From assembly GCA_007922195.1 (NCBI GenBank), contig ML682067.1, positions 4,925,996-4,989,995 on the forward strand: a DNA stretch of 64,000 nt, written 5' to 3'. The position numbers and the translations under genes were made by a program. The DNA is from Podocnemis expansa. Taxonomy: Eukaryota > Chordata > Testudines > Podocnemididae. The notes under the pieces were generated by a model. It made no database searches. It was not told the DNA's origin and saw only the letters and a program-made list of their open reading frames with translations. Below are positions 1-12,479 of this stretch, in pieces; positions within the stretch are counted from its first letter, which is position 1; each line of letters begins with the position of its first letter.

Positions 1-1183
1 ATTTGTGTATCAAGCTGTTAAGAAGATGATGCTAACCTAATGGAACCTACCATCACCAAATGAACAAATCTTTAAAATCTAAAGTTCAGATACTTCAAGA
101 AAACTTTCCTTGACAGCATTCTGTCTCAGAGGGAATGGCTTATGAACAGTTGTGGTTATAAAATCTACACTTACTATTGCTTTCTCTTTAGGGTACCCAC
201 TTTTATGAATGATTTCTGTCACATGACTAAGTGCCTTCTTTAAATCAATTAAGATGGTGAGATATAATTGATTAAAGACTGTTCTGTAACAGACAAGGAT
301 GTGTTTTGTAGTATTTTAGTCTAAAACGACTGGTTAAGGTGCAGCTAAGCTGGGCCCAAGTTTAACTATATAAACTAGGGTCCAAAAAGAAGCTCCTTGG
401 AACCTAACTCCAGGACACAGCCCAAGAAGATTAGACCTGCTAGACCTGAACATTGAGTTTCTGCACAGTATGATTGGCAGCAGTCCCCAGCTGATCTAAT
501 CCTGAGTGGTCACAAGGCAAAATTTGTCTGCCTTATTGGGAGTGGTAAATATTGTATGCTTAGCTGTGTATTTGGTAATTGTTTATAGAGACTGTGATTG
601 AATAGGAAATTGTTCTGTCTCTCTAAATCAATTCTCTTGCTTTTAAAACCAATTAATGTCTTTTCCTCTTAAAATTGCACTCTCTCTATATATGTATTCA
701 CAATAAACATGGCATATTGCCTTATCCCCCCAAATATGATCTTACAGGTTTTCATTTTCTAAGTATAACAAGGTTTGCATTTTACTGGTTTTTTTTTTTT
801 TCCTGCAGAGCAAGTGTAGTTTGTGCATCATCAGTAGATTAATTCACCAAGTGCCAGTTGACTACAAACCCACTAGACAGGACTTCAGAGGTGTCAATAG
901 TGGCATAATTTGACTGATTCTTACATTTTGCAGGTTTGGGTACTTATAGATAGGTTTTGATTCCGTGGAAGTAATACCTTAATCCTCTGTAGACAACCAA
1001 TGTTTGGGCCTGATCTACATTGATGTGAATGAGACTTGAGGAAAATGAAGACTGGCTATTGGCATAAAAAGATGGAAATTACAGACTCCTTTAAACGAGT
1101 CTCCACAAGGATGGAGATAGAGCTACATTTTCTATGTGGAACACAATTAGACTGTGTCCCCTTGCTATCTAATTAGGCTAAAG
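1..1183. other. AT-rich non-coding DNA beyond the 3' end of MON2
   Basis: No coding exon is supported here. The stretch from about 310 to 740 reads like the 3' part of an old LTR or other retroelement on the plus strand: it has a moderately complex, non-AT-simple sequence followed by an AATAAA signal at 702-707. The paired LTR or terminal duplication was not found, so this is only a suggestion. The rest is featureless AT-rich sequence. Confidence 0.4.
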
Positions 1184-1490
1184 CAGCAGTTCCTAACCTT
1201 TCCCTTTATGTGGACCACTATATGATCATCAAAAGCTTTTGTGGACCACCATGTAAACATACTATTTTAAACATTCGCAATGTAGCCTATGGCTGACAGG
1301 AGTCAAACTTGTATGTCAAGGGTTAGTAAAAACAGTTATTTCTAATAATGCATTACTCTCACTCACAAACATACTGCACTCATCACAGTACATTTCCCTG
1401 CAGTAATTATCTCTTCCCTACACACACAGACCACCTGCAGTACCCTCGTAGACCACCAGAGGTCCACAGACCACCGGCTGAGAACCACTG
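1184..1490. mobile_element. hAT-type non-autonomous DNA transposon (MITE)
   Basis: The left end CAGCAGTTCCTAACC and the right end GGCTGAGAACCACTG are imperfect inverted copies of the common vertebrate hAT terminus CAGTGGTTCTCAACC. The 307-bp interior is rich in GACCACC motifs and has no open frame. The flanking octamers GGCTAAAG and GGCTACTA match at five of eight positions, consistent with a decayed 8-bp target duplication. Confidence 0.75.
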
Positions 1491-4400
1491 GGCTACTACA
1501 AGCCCATGCGCCTCATGAGTTATGGGGGGGGGGGGGTCTACTACCGGTGCAGAGGAGATCAGTATATTATACCGTTAGGGAAGCTCAAGATGAATGCCCC
1601 ACCATGGTAATTGTGGCACAGTCAATATATTTATTTTCTGCAGCTATTTCAGAAGCCCCAGTAATACACAGAGAGAGACTTTCATAAATCTGGTTAATAT
1701 TGGGTGAGTGAAAACTATCAATCTGTGTATCAGAAGGTGGAAAGCTGAGCTGACAGCCAAAACCACGCAAATAGAACTCAGATACATTGAACAGTTAAAA
1801 CTAAGAGGAAGTCCAAGTTAACAGCAACAGAACAGGCTTAGTTCTACCCCAATTTGAGCTGCTCAGATGGGAGAATCTTTTCCAATTCACTGAAATAAAA
1901 TTGTTTGATCAACATTTCAGCTTCTCAACACTGCCTCTTGTATGTACTTAGCCACATACTTGTGACCAAGAACCTTGGCAGTCTAGAAGCAGTGAACCTG
2001 AGAATCAGTAGTCCTGGGTACAGATTCTTACCTAAAGCCTCAAACAAGAAATCCAGTATATTGAAAAGCAATATTTGTGATTTGAGCATCAGACCCAAAG
2101 TACTGGAGGACAAAACTGCCAAAGTGGTGAACAGGTCATCAATGCATATATTTGACTTCCACAATACCAGACTTCTTTGTAAAATGAAAGCAAGCTGACT
2201 GACAATCTGTTAACAAAAATAGCTCCCAAAAAGGCAAAAGAAAAGAAAAATAAATTGGATAATTGCCAAACGCACTAAGTATGATCCAAGCATGCTATCC
2301 TTTTGATAGTCAGAAGGGAATTAAAAGTGGCTGAGGCCAACCTTTACTTTTATACCTCAGGAACTCTGATTGAGAGGTGTGAATGGAATCAACAGGCGTT
2401 AATCTCCAAGAGATTCCAGAAGCACCCGGTGTAGTCACCTTGATTCCACAAGTAGGAAAATGCATATGCCAATGTGAAGAATAAGCTTATATTTAAATGA
2501 TACATCACATAGATAAAAGGCTGCCTATTCCATGGTTCCCCATAACACGACAAAGGCAACAAAGGAAGTTTATGAAACATATTGCTTCCTCCCTCCTCCC
2601 AACCCATTCAGTTCCTGACATGAAACACAGGTGTTCATTAGACAAGATATTTGGGTAAGGCCAAAACCGGTAGACCAATTTTTTTTCTCCTATACAAGTC
2701 AAAATACATTGTCCAAACATGGAACTCAGAGACAGAAGGCTCTTCCTATATAATCTGTATATCAAACTTGTAAAGTGACGTTATGCATGAAACAAGATGA
2801 ATTATTAAATTCTGAAATGGATAACAGAGAAAAGAATTTAACAATAATTACCCCTTGCCCCACCATTCTCTTATTTTATGAACAGGAGGCCACAAGGAGG
2901 CCTCATACTTTTGGGAACATGACTCCTTCTTCCAAAAATTGTGTTTCATATTGCCCTTCATGAAGAAACTCAACTATAAGACATGTTTGTGTTTTTTAAA
3001 AATGGAATGCTGAGAGAATATGTATTTGTAGAGTACAGTTATAGAGTTCTTGATAAGTAAAATAGCTGACATGCAGTAGTTTGAAATTAAAGAATTTGAA
3101 ACATTTCTATTTATAGACTATAATCTCTAAATAAAGTCATATTAAGGCATAATTAGTGTGCACAATAACTTCTCATTTGGGAAAACACTGTTTTCTGTGT
3201 AAAAAAGTTACAACCTAGTGTTATTACACCACTGGAACTCTTAATTTATCTATAAATATATCTATCTTCATGGAGGACAGGATAGCTGCAATTCTGTTTG
3301 CATGAATTCCTGTTGTTTTTTTGGTTCAATAAGTACTTCTTGGATGAACAATAAAATAAAACTTTATATCACCCCTTTTACAGAAACTGTAAATTGTCTC
3401 AAGGCCAGGAATGTAATAAATATTAATTTTTTAGATGATGGCCTGGAAGCAAATCACACACAGCACAATTAGTTATAGTTCATGCTTCAGCTGAATTCTG
3501 CATCACCGCAGATCTCTAGCATTTGTACAAAATATACATTAGAATGGCTCTATGGAGTAAACATACAGCAGAGTCTTGAGCCTTCTGTCACTGAACATTG
3601 CTGTGCAATGGAAACTAGTAAAAAAACTCAAAATATGTAATAAAATATAATGAAGACAAAGTATTCAAAAGTAAATGTCTTTGAACCATGTTTAGAAAAT
3701 CTTTAAACGTTTAAATGTTGTATACCAAATTTATTTATAAAAATCTGTAGAAGAAATTAAGAATAGCTGTTCCATGATTACTTACAGTTCACTTTTACTA
3801 ACAATTCACAGCTACTTCCCCATTCCCTCATTTTCCTTCACTAGAGAAAAATCTTATTGGAGTAGTACTAACAATGAACTTCTATAGTTTCATCACAATT
3901 GTATCTTACAAAAGAGAGAAGGCTAAGAACAGAAGATCTTATAAAAGTTAAATCTTATTCTTAATACCATAGTTTGGTTTCTTTCTATGCGCCATTATTT
4001 CATGTACAATAAATTTGCATACAATCTTCCTTTTTCAAGAAAAAACAATTTTGAAGCTCTGTATTTACACATAATCCTGAATAGATAAGAATAAGAACAG
4101 ATTAAAATAATACATAGGCTATGCCACAATTTCTTTAGCAAAAAGGATGGAACCGAAAGAAAGGAAGATTCTCGCTTTAAGGTGCCAGTTACCATTTTGT
4201 TGTTACATCTAATTTTGCCAAGAATTCATTAATGCATGTGGACTGGGGTGCATGCAGTGACACGGGAATGCTGATTTGCCTTAAAGCTCGTTCCTCTTCC
4301 AGATCAAGTATGGTGTCTCCTTTTTTCTTCAAAAGCATGAGGAGATGAAGTTATTTGGTACTATGGAGGCTATATCCCATGCACTACAGAGCTATGATAC

Positions 4401-5199
4401 TGCCTCAAATAGCTCAGGCATTTGAGATGACTTAAGATATTTGTTCCATTATCAGGATGCAAAAATCAGTAGGTATTAAATATGAAGATGACAAAACTAT
4501 TTACAGATGTAGCTCACCCTAATAACAACCTACTGTACATTATGTAGCCTGAAATTAACTTAAAAATCATTTCGTAATTATTAACTGGAGATACATTAGG
4601 GGTAAGCGTTGATAAAGCTTGAGTTATTTCTAAGTAGACATTCCAAAGAACCAGATAGTAGACAGTGGAATTTTCAAAACCACTTAGCCAGAATGTTTTT
4701 CCCACTGACGCCAACAGTAGAACTTCCATGACCTATAATGGGAACTGAATAAGGCTAACAATTGCATTTGCAGATCCAACCCACAGTGCGTGTTTTTCTC
4801 CTGTATATTTTTCAACTCTGGTAAGGTAACCAAGGGTAAAAGGTTAGTTGGGGAAACCACCTGTTGAAATTTCAGGATGAGATGAGGACAGCCTTTTCAG
4901 CTGGGCAAAAATATAATGAAATCTTTCAAGATCTCATTTTTCTTTCATAAATGTAGATATTCTGTCTATTAGTATTTTTGCTCATGATATTAGTATATTC
5001 AATATGGTATTCAATACATTTATTAAAGATTGGGAGTTGTGGTGCACTTTCTCCATCCAGAGCCTATGTTTTGAATTGAAGTTAGGGTCTATACTCATTT
5101 TTACTTATTAGATAAACTGTGATTCTATGTAAGCTCAAAGCCTTGCTCACATTGTTGCAATGTCAAACATGGAGAGAAGATCCTCCCCACTCTTTGAAT
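1491..5199. other. No gene seen; AT-rich flank or distal 3' UTR of MON2
   Basis: Apart from a G run near 1,525 there is no recognisable repeat, and the short open frames lie in AT-rich sequence with no known motif. Part of this stretch could be distal 3' UTR of MON2 transcribed from the minus strand, but the cleavage site cannot be placed from sequence alone because several TTTATT hexamers (AATAAA on the minus strand) are present. Confidence 0.4.
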
Positions 5200-5540
5200 T
5201 AGGGCCCTACCCAAATCATAGTACATTTAAGTCAATTTGATGGTCATAAAATTTTAAAAATAATAAATTTCATGGTTTCAGATATTTAAATCTGAAATTT
5301 TAGTGTTATAACAAGGGAGGGGAAGACTCAAAAGGAGATGGGCAGTCCCAAAGCTACTTTACTTCTGCACAGCTGCCCTTAGAGTTGGTGGCTGGAGGGC
5401 AGTTGCTGGCTGGGTGCCCAGCTCTAAGGGCAGTGCTGTCACCAGCCGCAGAGCAGAAGTAAGGGTGGCAATGCTGTACTATGCCACCCTCATTTCTGCA
5501 CCACTGCTGGTAGTGCTGACATGAATTTGGCAGGGCCCTA
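5200..5540. mobile_element. Short inverted-repeat DNA element with TAGGGCCCT ends
   Basis: The first 20 bases beginning TAGGGCCCTACCC match the reverse complement of the last 20 bases (TAGGGCCCTGCCA...) at 17 of 20 positions. The 341-bp interior has an AT-rich left half and a GC-rich right half with no transposase. It is therefore a non-autonomous DNA transposon or MITE. I cannot name the superfamily with certainty, and the flanks show no clear target duplication. Confidence 0.7.
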
Positions 5541-6749
5541 CTTTCAGTATCTTGTACATGTCCCTTTTGGGGTCTTTCCAGGACTTTCATATTTTCACTC
5601 CTGGCTCCTCCTCATTGTGTGGAGAGTGGTGGTTGCATTTATTGTTCACATGAATTTTCACAATTACTGGAAAACAGTTCCTACAGAATCTAGAGCATTA
5701 TAGTAAGTTGAAGGAAGGAAGCTCAAGAGTTATCACTGGGAGGCTACAAGAATTACCCCATATCCTAGCTATATTTGGTGATTCAGTGCAGTGAATTTCA
5801 GTCTAATGAACAACAAGTTAAGCTCCATCCTTGCAAACACTTATGTATTTACTTCATGTCAGAATAGTCCTACTGACTTAAATGGGGATGCCTATGTATG
5901 TGCAGCTCCAAAGTCTGAATTTTTATTGGGTAAGATTTTTCTTGAAGAAGGATGCATACAATTACTAGAAATATTCATAAAATAAAAATTCTACAAATTA
6001 TAAAAACACACTCCACATCAGTGCTCCTATATCTATAAGTGGGAACCCCCCCAACAGCAGAAAAGAAAGCAAGACTTCAAAACGGTAAATAATACCGGTG
6101 TTATTAATGAATACGATGGCATGGTAAAGAGGCTGATTCTCGTCTACAGTGAAAAGCTGTCCTTCTAAATGAAATGTTTAAGTTGTTAGCTTTCATAAGC
6201 TAGTCATTTATATTAAAAAAAAGGTAAGAATTTCTGACTGGATTAGATCTCAGCTTTAAGGTAAGTTCCAGATGTACAATGCCACAAGAATCATAATTTG
6301 GTAACTAAGGGAAGGAAAACCAAGCTAATAAGGAAAAGGCTGGTTTTAAGTATCTTTTAAAGGGTGTGTTTACCCCAGGTGATAGAGGATATTAAGTTCT
6401 AGAAACAAAAAACGCAAGACAAATAAAACAGATGCTTTGTACAGATCAAGTTGAAGAAAGGTTCACTGGGCTGAGCATATACTGTAATTGTTTATTGGTT
6501 CTGACGTATCTATTGCTTGCTTTCCCAAATAAAACAAAAAAGGAATTAAAAATAGTAAGCTTTGTTGTAATTGACACTCAGACCAAACTATATAGAAATG
6601 ATAGCTAAAACAGATCATTCTGAATAATATTGTACATTTTTAATTCTTTTAAAGAAGTGACACTATGGGCCCTGACCATCCTTCTACTGAAGTCAAAAAG
6701 CCCTGATTGTAAAAAAAATTGTTGCTTTCATCAATACCACAGCTGCTAT
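5541..6749. other. No gene or recognised repeat
   Basis: This is AT-rich sequence with only short incidental open frames. It may belong to the distal MON2 3' UTR or to the intergenic region. Confidence 0.4.
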
Positions 6750-7067
6750 GTTCCCTCTAAGCTGTGCACGTATGCACATGCACACGGGTTGTGAAACCTG
6801 CACACACAATAAAATAAAGCGTGCACAAAAAAATTCAACAGTGCTAACATTTTTCAATTGCTACTCATAAATGGGAGATGGATTACAGTCTGATTCACCA
6901 AATGTCACCACACAAACAGATATTATTTGCATCATACACACTTGCTTCGTTGTGCTCACAAGTTTAACTACACTCACTGGAGTGTGCACAAATTTGGACA
7001 TTTGTTCTTAAAAATTTACACAAAAGAAATTTTTCGCACGCACAGCCTATGAAAAAGTAGAGGGAAC
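6750..7067. mobile_element. MITE with GTTCCCTCTA inverted termini
   Basis: The left end GTTCCCTCTAAGCTGTGC and the right end, read in reverse complement as GTTCCCTCTACTTTTTC, share a perfect 10-bp inverted terminus. GCTGTGC also occurs near both ends in inverted orientation. The 318-bp interior includes several TGTGCACA-like motifs and no open frame. It is a non-autonomous DNA element whose superfamily is not assigned. Confidence 0.7.
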
Positions 7068-9311
7068 CCTGCACAGCTGTTTTCAGATTTTCACTTTTAA
7101 GGAGATCTGAAAATAGATGTTCATTCTCTGTACAGACTCCAATATTGTGGCATTTTGGAACTGCTTCTCAATTAGCTATTTTACGCTAAAAGTGACACCA
7201 AAGTATTACAAGACCCTACTCAAACTCAGTTGTTAAGGGAAATATTTGGTTTCATAATACAACATTTTTGGTCTCTAAAAGACAGAACCTCGTTTATCCG
7301 AAGCTTGAAAACAGAATTCCATACAACTTTATTCACAGAAAACACACAAGGTCTTAAAGCCTGTTGTGCATTTATGGTAGTTTCAAATGAAATGTAGAGC
7401 AAAGTCTTCTCTTTATTTGTCTGTTTTTTAAATCAACAGAATAATACGGAGGATAAAAGCAGCAAGCATTTTAAAACTGTCGTTGCATAGTATTATGCAC
7501 ATATAGAGTCTCAAATCCTGACCAGGTCATACTGAAACACTCTGCTAGTAAGCCCTTCAACTTTATATCTGTTCACATAAATCACTGAATATCTTTTAAT
7601 CTACAAAAGTGTATGCTTTTAATATCTGCACAAGATTTTAAAAGTCAGGAGCCTAAAGTTAAGCTATAAAATCCATAGGAAGTTTTCTGCCTGATTTTCA
7701 AGAGTGCTGAGCGTCCCACAACTCCCAAGAACCTCATCTGACTTCACGTGATCATAGAAATGTCAGAGTAAAAGGAATCACTTCAGCTCACCTCGTCTAC
7801 TTCTCTGCAGTGGGGCTGGGTAATAGCAGGTATTAGGAATTCAGCACTTTGGAAAAATCAGATTGCTGTGGCCTTAGACGCATAACTTTAGACTTATGCT
7901 CTTAAAACTTGGCCTCTGGTCCTTCACAGTGATGCTACTAAATACCTAAGTACAGGGGGAAAAGTATTCAAACTCATTGAATAGGAATCTACTAGGCCAT
8001 AGCACAATTCAACTTTATAAAGAATAATAGTACTCAAAAAGGTTCTGCTTCAATTACATAGTACATGAAAGGGAAACAAAATTCACATTTGACTTCATGA
8101 CAGAAAGTTTACTGCACTTCTAAAGGAATAACAATCTTCAAAAATACACTTCTCATGGTTTTATATCACGCATACATTTCATATTTAAAGGTTAGAACAA
8201 TTATTGTTTGGCTTGAAAAATACATTACAAAACAGTGCTTAAGGTTACTGAAACAAACAAAAATTACAGCCAAATATTTCAGATATTTGAAATCACTTTT
8301 CTTGGATCATAATTCAAAGACAATGACAACTGCCATTATCGACAAAAAAAAGGGATATAAATCCCTACTATGAAATGTTCCTGTAAAGCAGGACAACTAC
8401 CACCAAAAACCTATAAATGGACAGATTTAAGTAAAATGAATACGCTGAAACAAATATTTTGTGATGTGAGGTATGGTAAAGTTGGAGTGCTACAGTGTAT
8501 TTCCAAATATTCAAACATTTCAAATCACTTACTTTAAAGTTCGAACTCAGTAGATCATTGACTGTTTGCCTCTGTCCTTCATCACATCCTCTTTGTTGAA
8601 ATAAGATACATTCAAATAAGCAAAAAAAAATTAACTGCGTGATCAGATATGAATAACCATATCTGCCAATTAAGAAGGCAAATTGTAAGTAAAAATGCAA
8701 GCATACAACTTAGTATTCATAATAAATACATTTTCAAGCATTTAACATTATCAATATTTTAAAAAGAATTTAAATAATAAATGCAACTATTTTATACAGA
8801 ACTGTACCATTTATTTTACACACAAGTTCATCAGTTCCCTTTGTTTACAAAGGCTGGTTACAGATAATATGGAATGTTACAGTACCATCTTGCATAAAAT
8901 TTTAGTACAGTTTTGAATGTGAAAAAGGGTGCAAAACACCAGCCTAATAAATCTGACTGAATTGAAATACTTATTTTTAATTACATCATTAACACATACA
9001 CCACAAGCTGTACATAAGCCCACTTTTCAGTCACCACTTCAATATATTGTAGCAAGTACATTAAAATTACAACTGATTCCACTTAGTCAGTTAAATTTAT
9101 TAAAGGCTTGCACTGCTACTCCCCCTGGAACCTTTGAGCTGTAAGCTTGTATGCATGAATTACAAAGCTCTTGTTAGTACAACTGAAAGGAGGTCAACAC
9201 TGGTTGCCAAGTACTAGTAACAAGAGATTTCTTCAGAGAAGATTCACTTCAGAAAAAACATTCTTTTCTGGGATATTTTTTTTCCGTTCCAAAATAAAAA
9301 AGTTTATCTTT
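7068..9311 (-). other. Probable proximal 3' UTR of MON2
   Basis: This AT-rich stretch lies immediately downstream, on the minus strand, of the MON2 stop codon and holds no recognisable repeat. Minus-strand AATAAA hexamers lie at 9,096-9,101 and 8,810-8,815, about 210 and 500 bases past the stop, and others occur further down. The UTR assignment is inferred from position; its true end is unknown. A 110-codon minus-strand frame at 8,368-8,700 shows no family resemblance and is taken as chance. Confidence 0.5.
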
Positions 9312-9475
9312 TCAAGACTCTCCATTCTGTACCTTGGGTGCTGGTGGATGCATGAAGTCCTTAAAGGGAACTAGTGCCTCTTTGAGAGCAGAACAGACTT
9401 CTGAAGATGAGCAAGTGATACATTCAACTAAAGTTGGGTACAATGCAATAACTTGTGCCCATGTGTTCGCATCAA
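9312..9475 (-). CDS. MON2: MON2, last coding exon with stop codon
   Basis: The exon encodes the C-terminus of MON2, a large HEAT-like scaffold related to the BIG/GBF Arf-GEF family without acting as a simple GEF, which works in endosome-to-Golgi trafficking with DOPEY proteins. It reads [19 protein letters not shown] near its start and ends in KVQNGES followed by TGA at 9,314-9,312. The acceptor is a long T tract plus ACAG, AG at 9,477-9,476. Two exon bases complete a valine codon with the single G left by the upstream exon at 32,629, so the phase fits. Identity rests on my recall of the MON2 C-terminus and on the chain of neighbouring exons. Confidence 0.93.
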
Positions 9476-10090
9476 CTGTAAAAAAAAAAACCCGGGGCCG
9501 GCGCGCAAACAAAATAACATACCATTGTTAATATTTTTAACAAAAGCACTTTAATTAAATATATGGGGCTCCAGAATCTCATTAAGCCCCAAATGATATT
9601 AGTTAGTTAAGTAAGGAGTGAACATGTATATTCAGAACAGATAACTTACTTAGAAACCAGGAGTCAAAGGAAAAGAATTTTTACTACAAAGAAGTCTGAT
9701 ATCCTAAACTATTGGGATGCTAGTCCTCAAAATAGAACTTAAGTGGTGTGTGGGCCTCATACAACTGAACCACAAAAAAATGAACAGAAAAGCCTTTATG
9801 AAAATGCATTATTTTGAATTCCAAATCACAAAAATAACGTTCACCTAATTTTAAAATATACAGATATTTTATATCAACTAAGTCAGTTTCTTCTTTAATT
9901 ACCTCAAAAATTGAATTATTTGTCTATCCCCGCATTATCTGAAACCAAAATGGCCCATTACTCCCATCCACACACACCGGGGGAAAGAGGAAGAAAGGAG
10001 GCAATTTTGTTTCAGCTATCAAAAACGAGAAAAATATTTTGCACAGCTCTATTCTGTTCCACATTGGGTATCATTAATGATATACTACAA
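9476..10090. other. MON2 intron, no feature
   Basis: This is the 3' part of a 23-kb intron. Apart from the poly-T acceptor tract (A run on the plus strand at 9,480-9,490) and a short GC-rich patch CCCGGGGCCGGCGCGC next to it, no repeat or gene was recognised. Confidence 0.5.
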
Positions 10091-10164
10091 CAGTGGTTTT
10101 CAACCTTTTTTCATTTGTGAACCTCTTAAAAACGTCAAATGGAGATGCAGACACCTTTAGAAAT
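10091..10164. mobile_element. Truncated hAT-type terminus
   Basis: CAGTGGTTTTCAACC at the left edge is a near-consensus hAT terminus. The sequence runs about 70 bases before recombinase-like DIRS sequence begins, and no matching right end was found, so this is a fragment. The right boundary is approximate. Confidence 0.55.
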
Positions 10165-10660
10165 TCAACCTGTGACTTCTGTCTTCCCAAATTCTTCAAG
10201 CCGATGGCTAATAGAAATGCTTTTCATCACCAAATGGAGGAATGAACAGGTAGCCATCAGGCCAAATGGAGATCTTGTAAGTCCTTTAAGAACCAGACTT
10301 TGGTCCCAAATCAGAACAGGACATGTTACCAATGGAAAGAATTCCAAGCCCCTTGAAGAACCTTATCATTAATGGGTGCACAAAAATGGAATAACCTACT
10401 GGAGATGGGAACACCGTCATGACTCCCAGATGTACTTTAACTGAACTCAGAGGCAGCCCCAATTTTTTTTTTATAGTTCTTGAATGCAGTCCTGTATATC
10501 TGACTGCAATGAGGAATGTGTTTGAGGTCGCACCAGCAGGCAAATCTTGTCCATTTTTGTAAGTAAGCATGTAGATGGTTCTCTGCTGTGTAATAGTAGT
10601 CTTTTTACTTCCTCTGAACAGCTTGGTTTGTCTGTGGGTGTGTGCCACTACTATTGCCAC
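10165..10660 (-). pseudogene. DIRS A tyrosine recombinase fragment
   Basis: Translation contains LSSVKVHLGVMTVF, then IFVHPLMIRFFKGL, then FGLMATCSFLHLVMK. This matches the N-terminal core-binding part of the recombinases in DIRS C, D and E (for example VRVHLAAISTFH and FAHPTVKWFLSGL in C). The catalytic half, with the HxxR and tyrosine motifs, is missing because the element is truncated. The frame is interrupted, so it is non-functional. Confidence 0.7.
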
Positions 10661-10999
10661 TCAAACAGATGTGCTTTGAGGCAAAAAAAAACCAAACAAA
10701 CAAACAAAAAAAAACCCTCTCAAGATTGGGAGTGAAAGCTCTTCCTGTGTTACTGGAAGATGAAATAAGGAGCAAACCTAGAAAGTGATCAGGGAGCAAA
10801 TCACCCATTTGTATTTCTCACATGTATTTCTGGGTTAGGATGGCCATATTAGAATAGCTCTGGCTTTATTCTTTTTTGTGTTGAGTGGCTTTAGATGTTA
10901 GAGGAATCAGTGGAGAATGAGTACAGTAGATCCAAAAATCACTGAAGATGAAAGGCATCCCCCAAGAATCAGTGAATCCAACTGCTTCTGGAGCAAAAA

Positions 11000-11430
11000 A
11001 AAAAAAAAAGCCTGTATTTACTTCTTATTTACCTCTGTGGCAAATAGACCTGGGACCACCACACTGCTGGAACACACGATGTATGCTAGGATCTCTCTCT
11101 CACTCATGGTTTTGAGAGAACTGCCTGTGCTATTGTATTCTGAACTTCTGGGAGGTAAGCTGCTGTGATGACTCTTTCGCAAAAACATGCATTTCAAATT
11201 CTGATGGATGGGAGAGAGGCCTCGCCTCTCCTTGCCAGTTGATACAGAACATGCATGATATGTTGTCCATCGTGAGCTTTACGTGTTTGCCTCTGATCAG
11301 TGGTAGAAACTGGAGACAGGCATGTCTGACTGCCCTGAAAACCAGGAATTTTGTTTCCTGAGGTGTCCAGCTGCCCTGGGCCATGTAGCAGTCTAGATGT
11401 ACCCCCTCACAACTGGGATGCATCTGTCAC
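11000..11430 (-). pseudogene. DIRS A RNase H remnant
   Basis: The frame reads FRAVRHACLQFLPLIRGKH followed by VKLTMDNISCMFCINWQGEA. This is the RNase H section of DIRS elements, where a LELRAV-type helix is followed by a DN-containing strand (compare VHMDNMSCMYYINHHGRA in DIRS E). It is bounded by stops and lies between the recombinase and RT remnants, as expected. A related stretch occurs in DIRS F near 35.5 kb. Confidence 0.7.
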
Positions 11431-11559
11431 CATAACTGTTGAATGCAGACAGGTGAGACACTGTGAAGGTATTTCTATCAACTGAGACATCTCTTTATGA
11501 AGGTGGGTACAGAAAGTAGCGTGTCAGTTCAGTGAATAAAAAGCACTGGAATCACTCTT

Positions 11560-12060
11560 GAAGGCATTATATCTGCTGTCTTGCGTGGTCTATAATGAAC
11601 ATGCCAGCTGTCATATACCCCAGAAGTTGATGATCGTTTTTGACCAGGATCTGATGGCTAATCTGGATTCTGTTGACTCTGTCGGATGGGGTCATGAATC
11701 TGTGCATTTGGAAATAGGCTCTTGCCACTACTGAACCAAGATGAGCTCCTACGAATTTAAAGTTTTGCAAAGGAGTCAATTTGAATGTTCAAATGCAGGC
11801 CCAGTTTTAGAAAGAGATCAATGTCTTTGCAAGTTGCCTGTGAGGTTAGGCAAAGGGAATAACCTTTCAGAAGTCAATTGTCTAGATGAGGGAAGACAAG
11901 AACCCCTTCTCTGTGGGTGTGTGCCACCACTATTGTCATGACCTTTGGAAAGACCCTTGGGAAAGCTAATAAGCCAAAAGGAAGCACCCCTATACTGAAA
12001 ATAGTCTTGACTGACATTAGTATAGAGAGATCTTTGGTGGGTTGAAAACAAATTTCCTTG
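11560..12060 (-). pseudogene. DIRS A reverse transcriptase fragment
   Basis: Frames here include YFQYRGASFWLISFPKGLSK, a decayed version of the DIRS RT stretch FQYTVLPF...APRVF, followed by KFVGAHLGSVVARAY and KNDHQLLGYMTAGMF from the RT connection region. Several frameshifts are needed. The upstream RT is cut off by the insertion of DIRS B at about 12,081. Confidence 0.6.
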
Positions 12061-12080
12061 GACCAGTGACAGAAAAAATG

Positions 12081-12413
12081 GTTACTTATCTGTAACTGAT
12101 GTTCTTCGAGACGTATTGCTCATGTTCATGCCAAGTAGGTGCGTGAGTGTTGTGTGCACAGTTCTTTGGAATGTTTTCTCTCAGCAGTACCTGTAGGATT
12201 GGCTCTGGTGCCCCTCGGGTCATGCTGCTACAGCACTCTATATAGGGGCATGCTGACCCTCCACCTCAATTCTTTCTTGCTGATTGGCTCTAACAGAGGG
12301 GTTGGTGGGTGGGTCGTGGAATGGACAGGAGCAACACATCTCAAAAAACACCTGTTACTGTTAAGTAAGTCTTTTTTTTCTTGAGTGTTTGCTCATGTTA
12401 ATTTCAAGTAGGT
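12081..12413 (-). repeat. DIRS B 3' inverted terminal repeat and internal complementary region
   Basis: The outer end (12,081-12,140, with TTCTTCGAGACGTATTGCTC) reappears inverted at about 12,321-12,369 (GGACAGGAGCAACACATCTC). It is followed at once by about 45 bases (with CTTGAGTGTTTGCTCATG) that resemble the complement of the 5' end of the element. This joined complement of both termini is the internal complementary region of DIRS elements, thought to template closure of the circular cDNA intermediate. Confidence 0.8.
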
Positions 12414-12479
12414 GATTCCCCAGTCAGACCACAGAGGTGGGGTCAGAATTCAGGGAACTACAGATTGGAACACAGCTCC

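Larger units (their letters stand above)
10165..12080 (-). mobile_element. DIRS element A, 3' part (recombinase, RNase H, RT remnants)
   Basis: A minus-strand DIRS-type retrotransposon, lacking its 3' terminus at the low-coordinate end and interrupted at the other end by DIRS B. From high to low coordinate it holds a reverse transcriptase fragment, RNase H and a recombinase fragment. Its probable continuation, with gag and the 5' end, is at 17,791-20,162. All frames are broken. The joining of the two halves is inferred from order and strand; part of the RT upstream of the break was not recognised in the second half. Confidence 0.75.

Noticed and set aside
310..740. Full LTR retrotransposon at the left edge
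   Set aside because: Only one LTR-like segment and an AATAAA were seen; no second LTR, primer site or coding region, so it is mentioned only as a possibility.
8368..8700. A 110-codon minus-strand open frame downstream of the MON2 stop
   Set aside because: Hydrophobic, AT-driven translation with no family match, in the probable 3' UTR.
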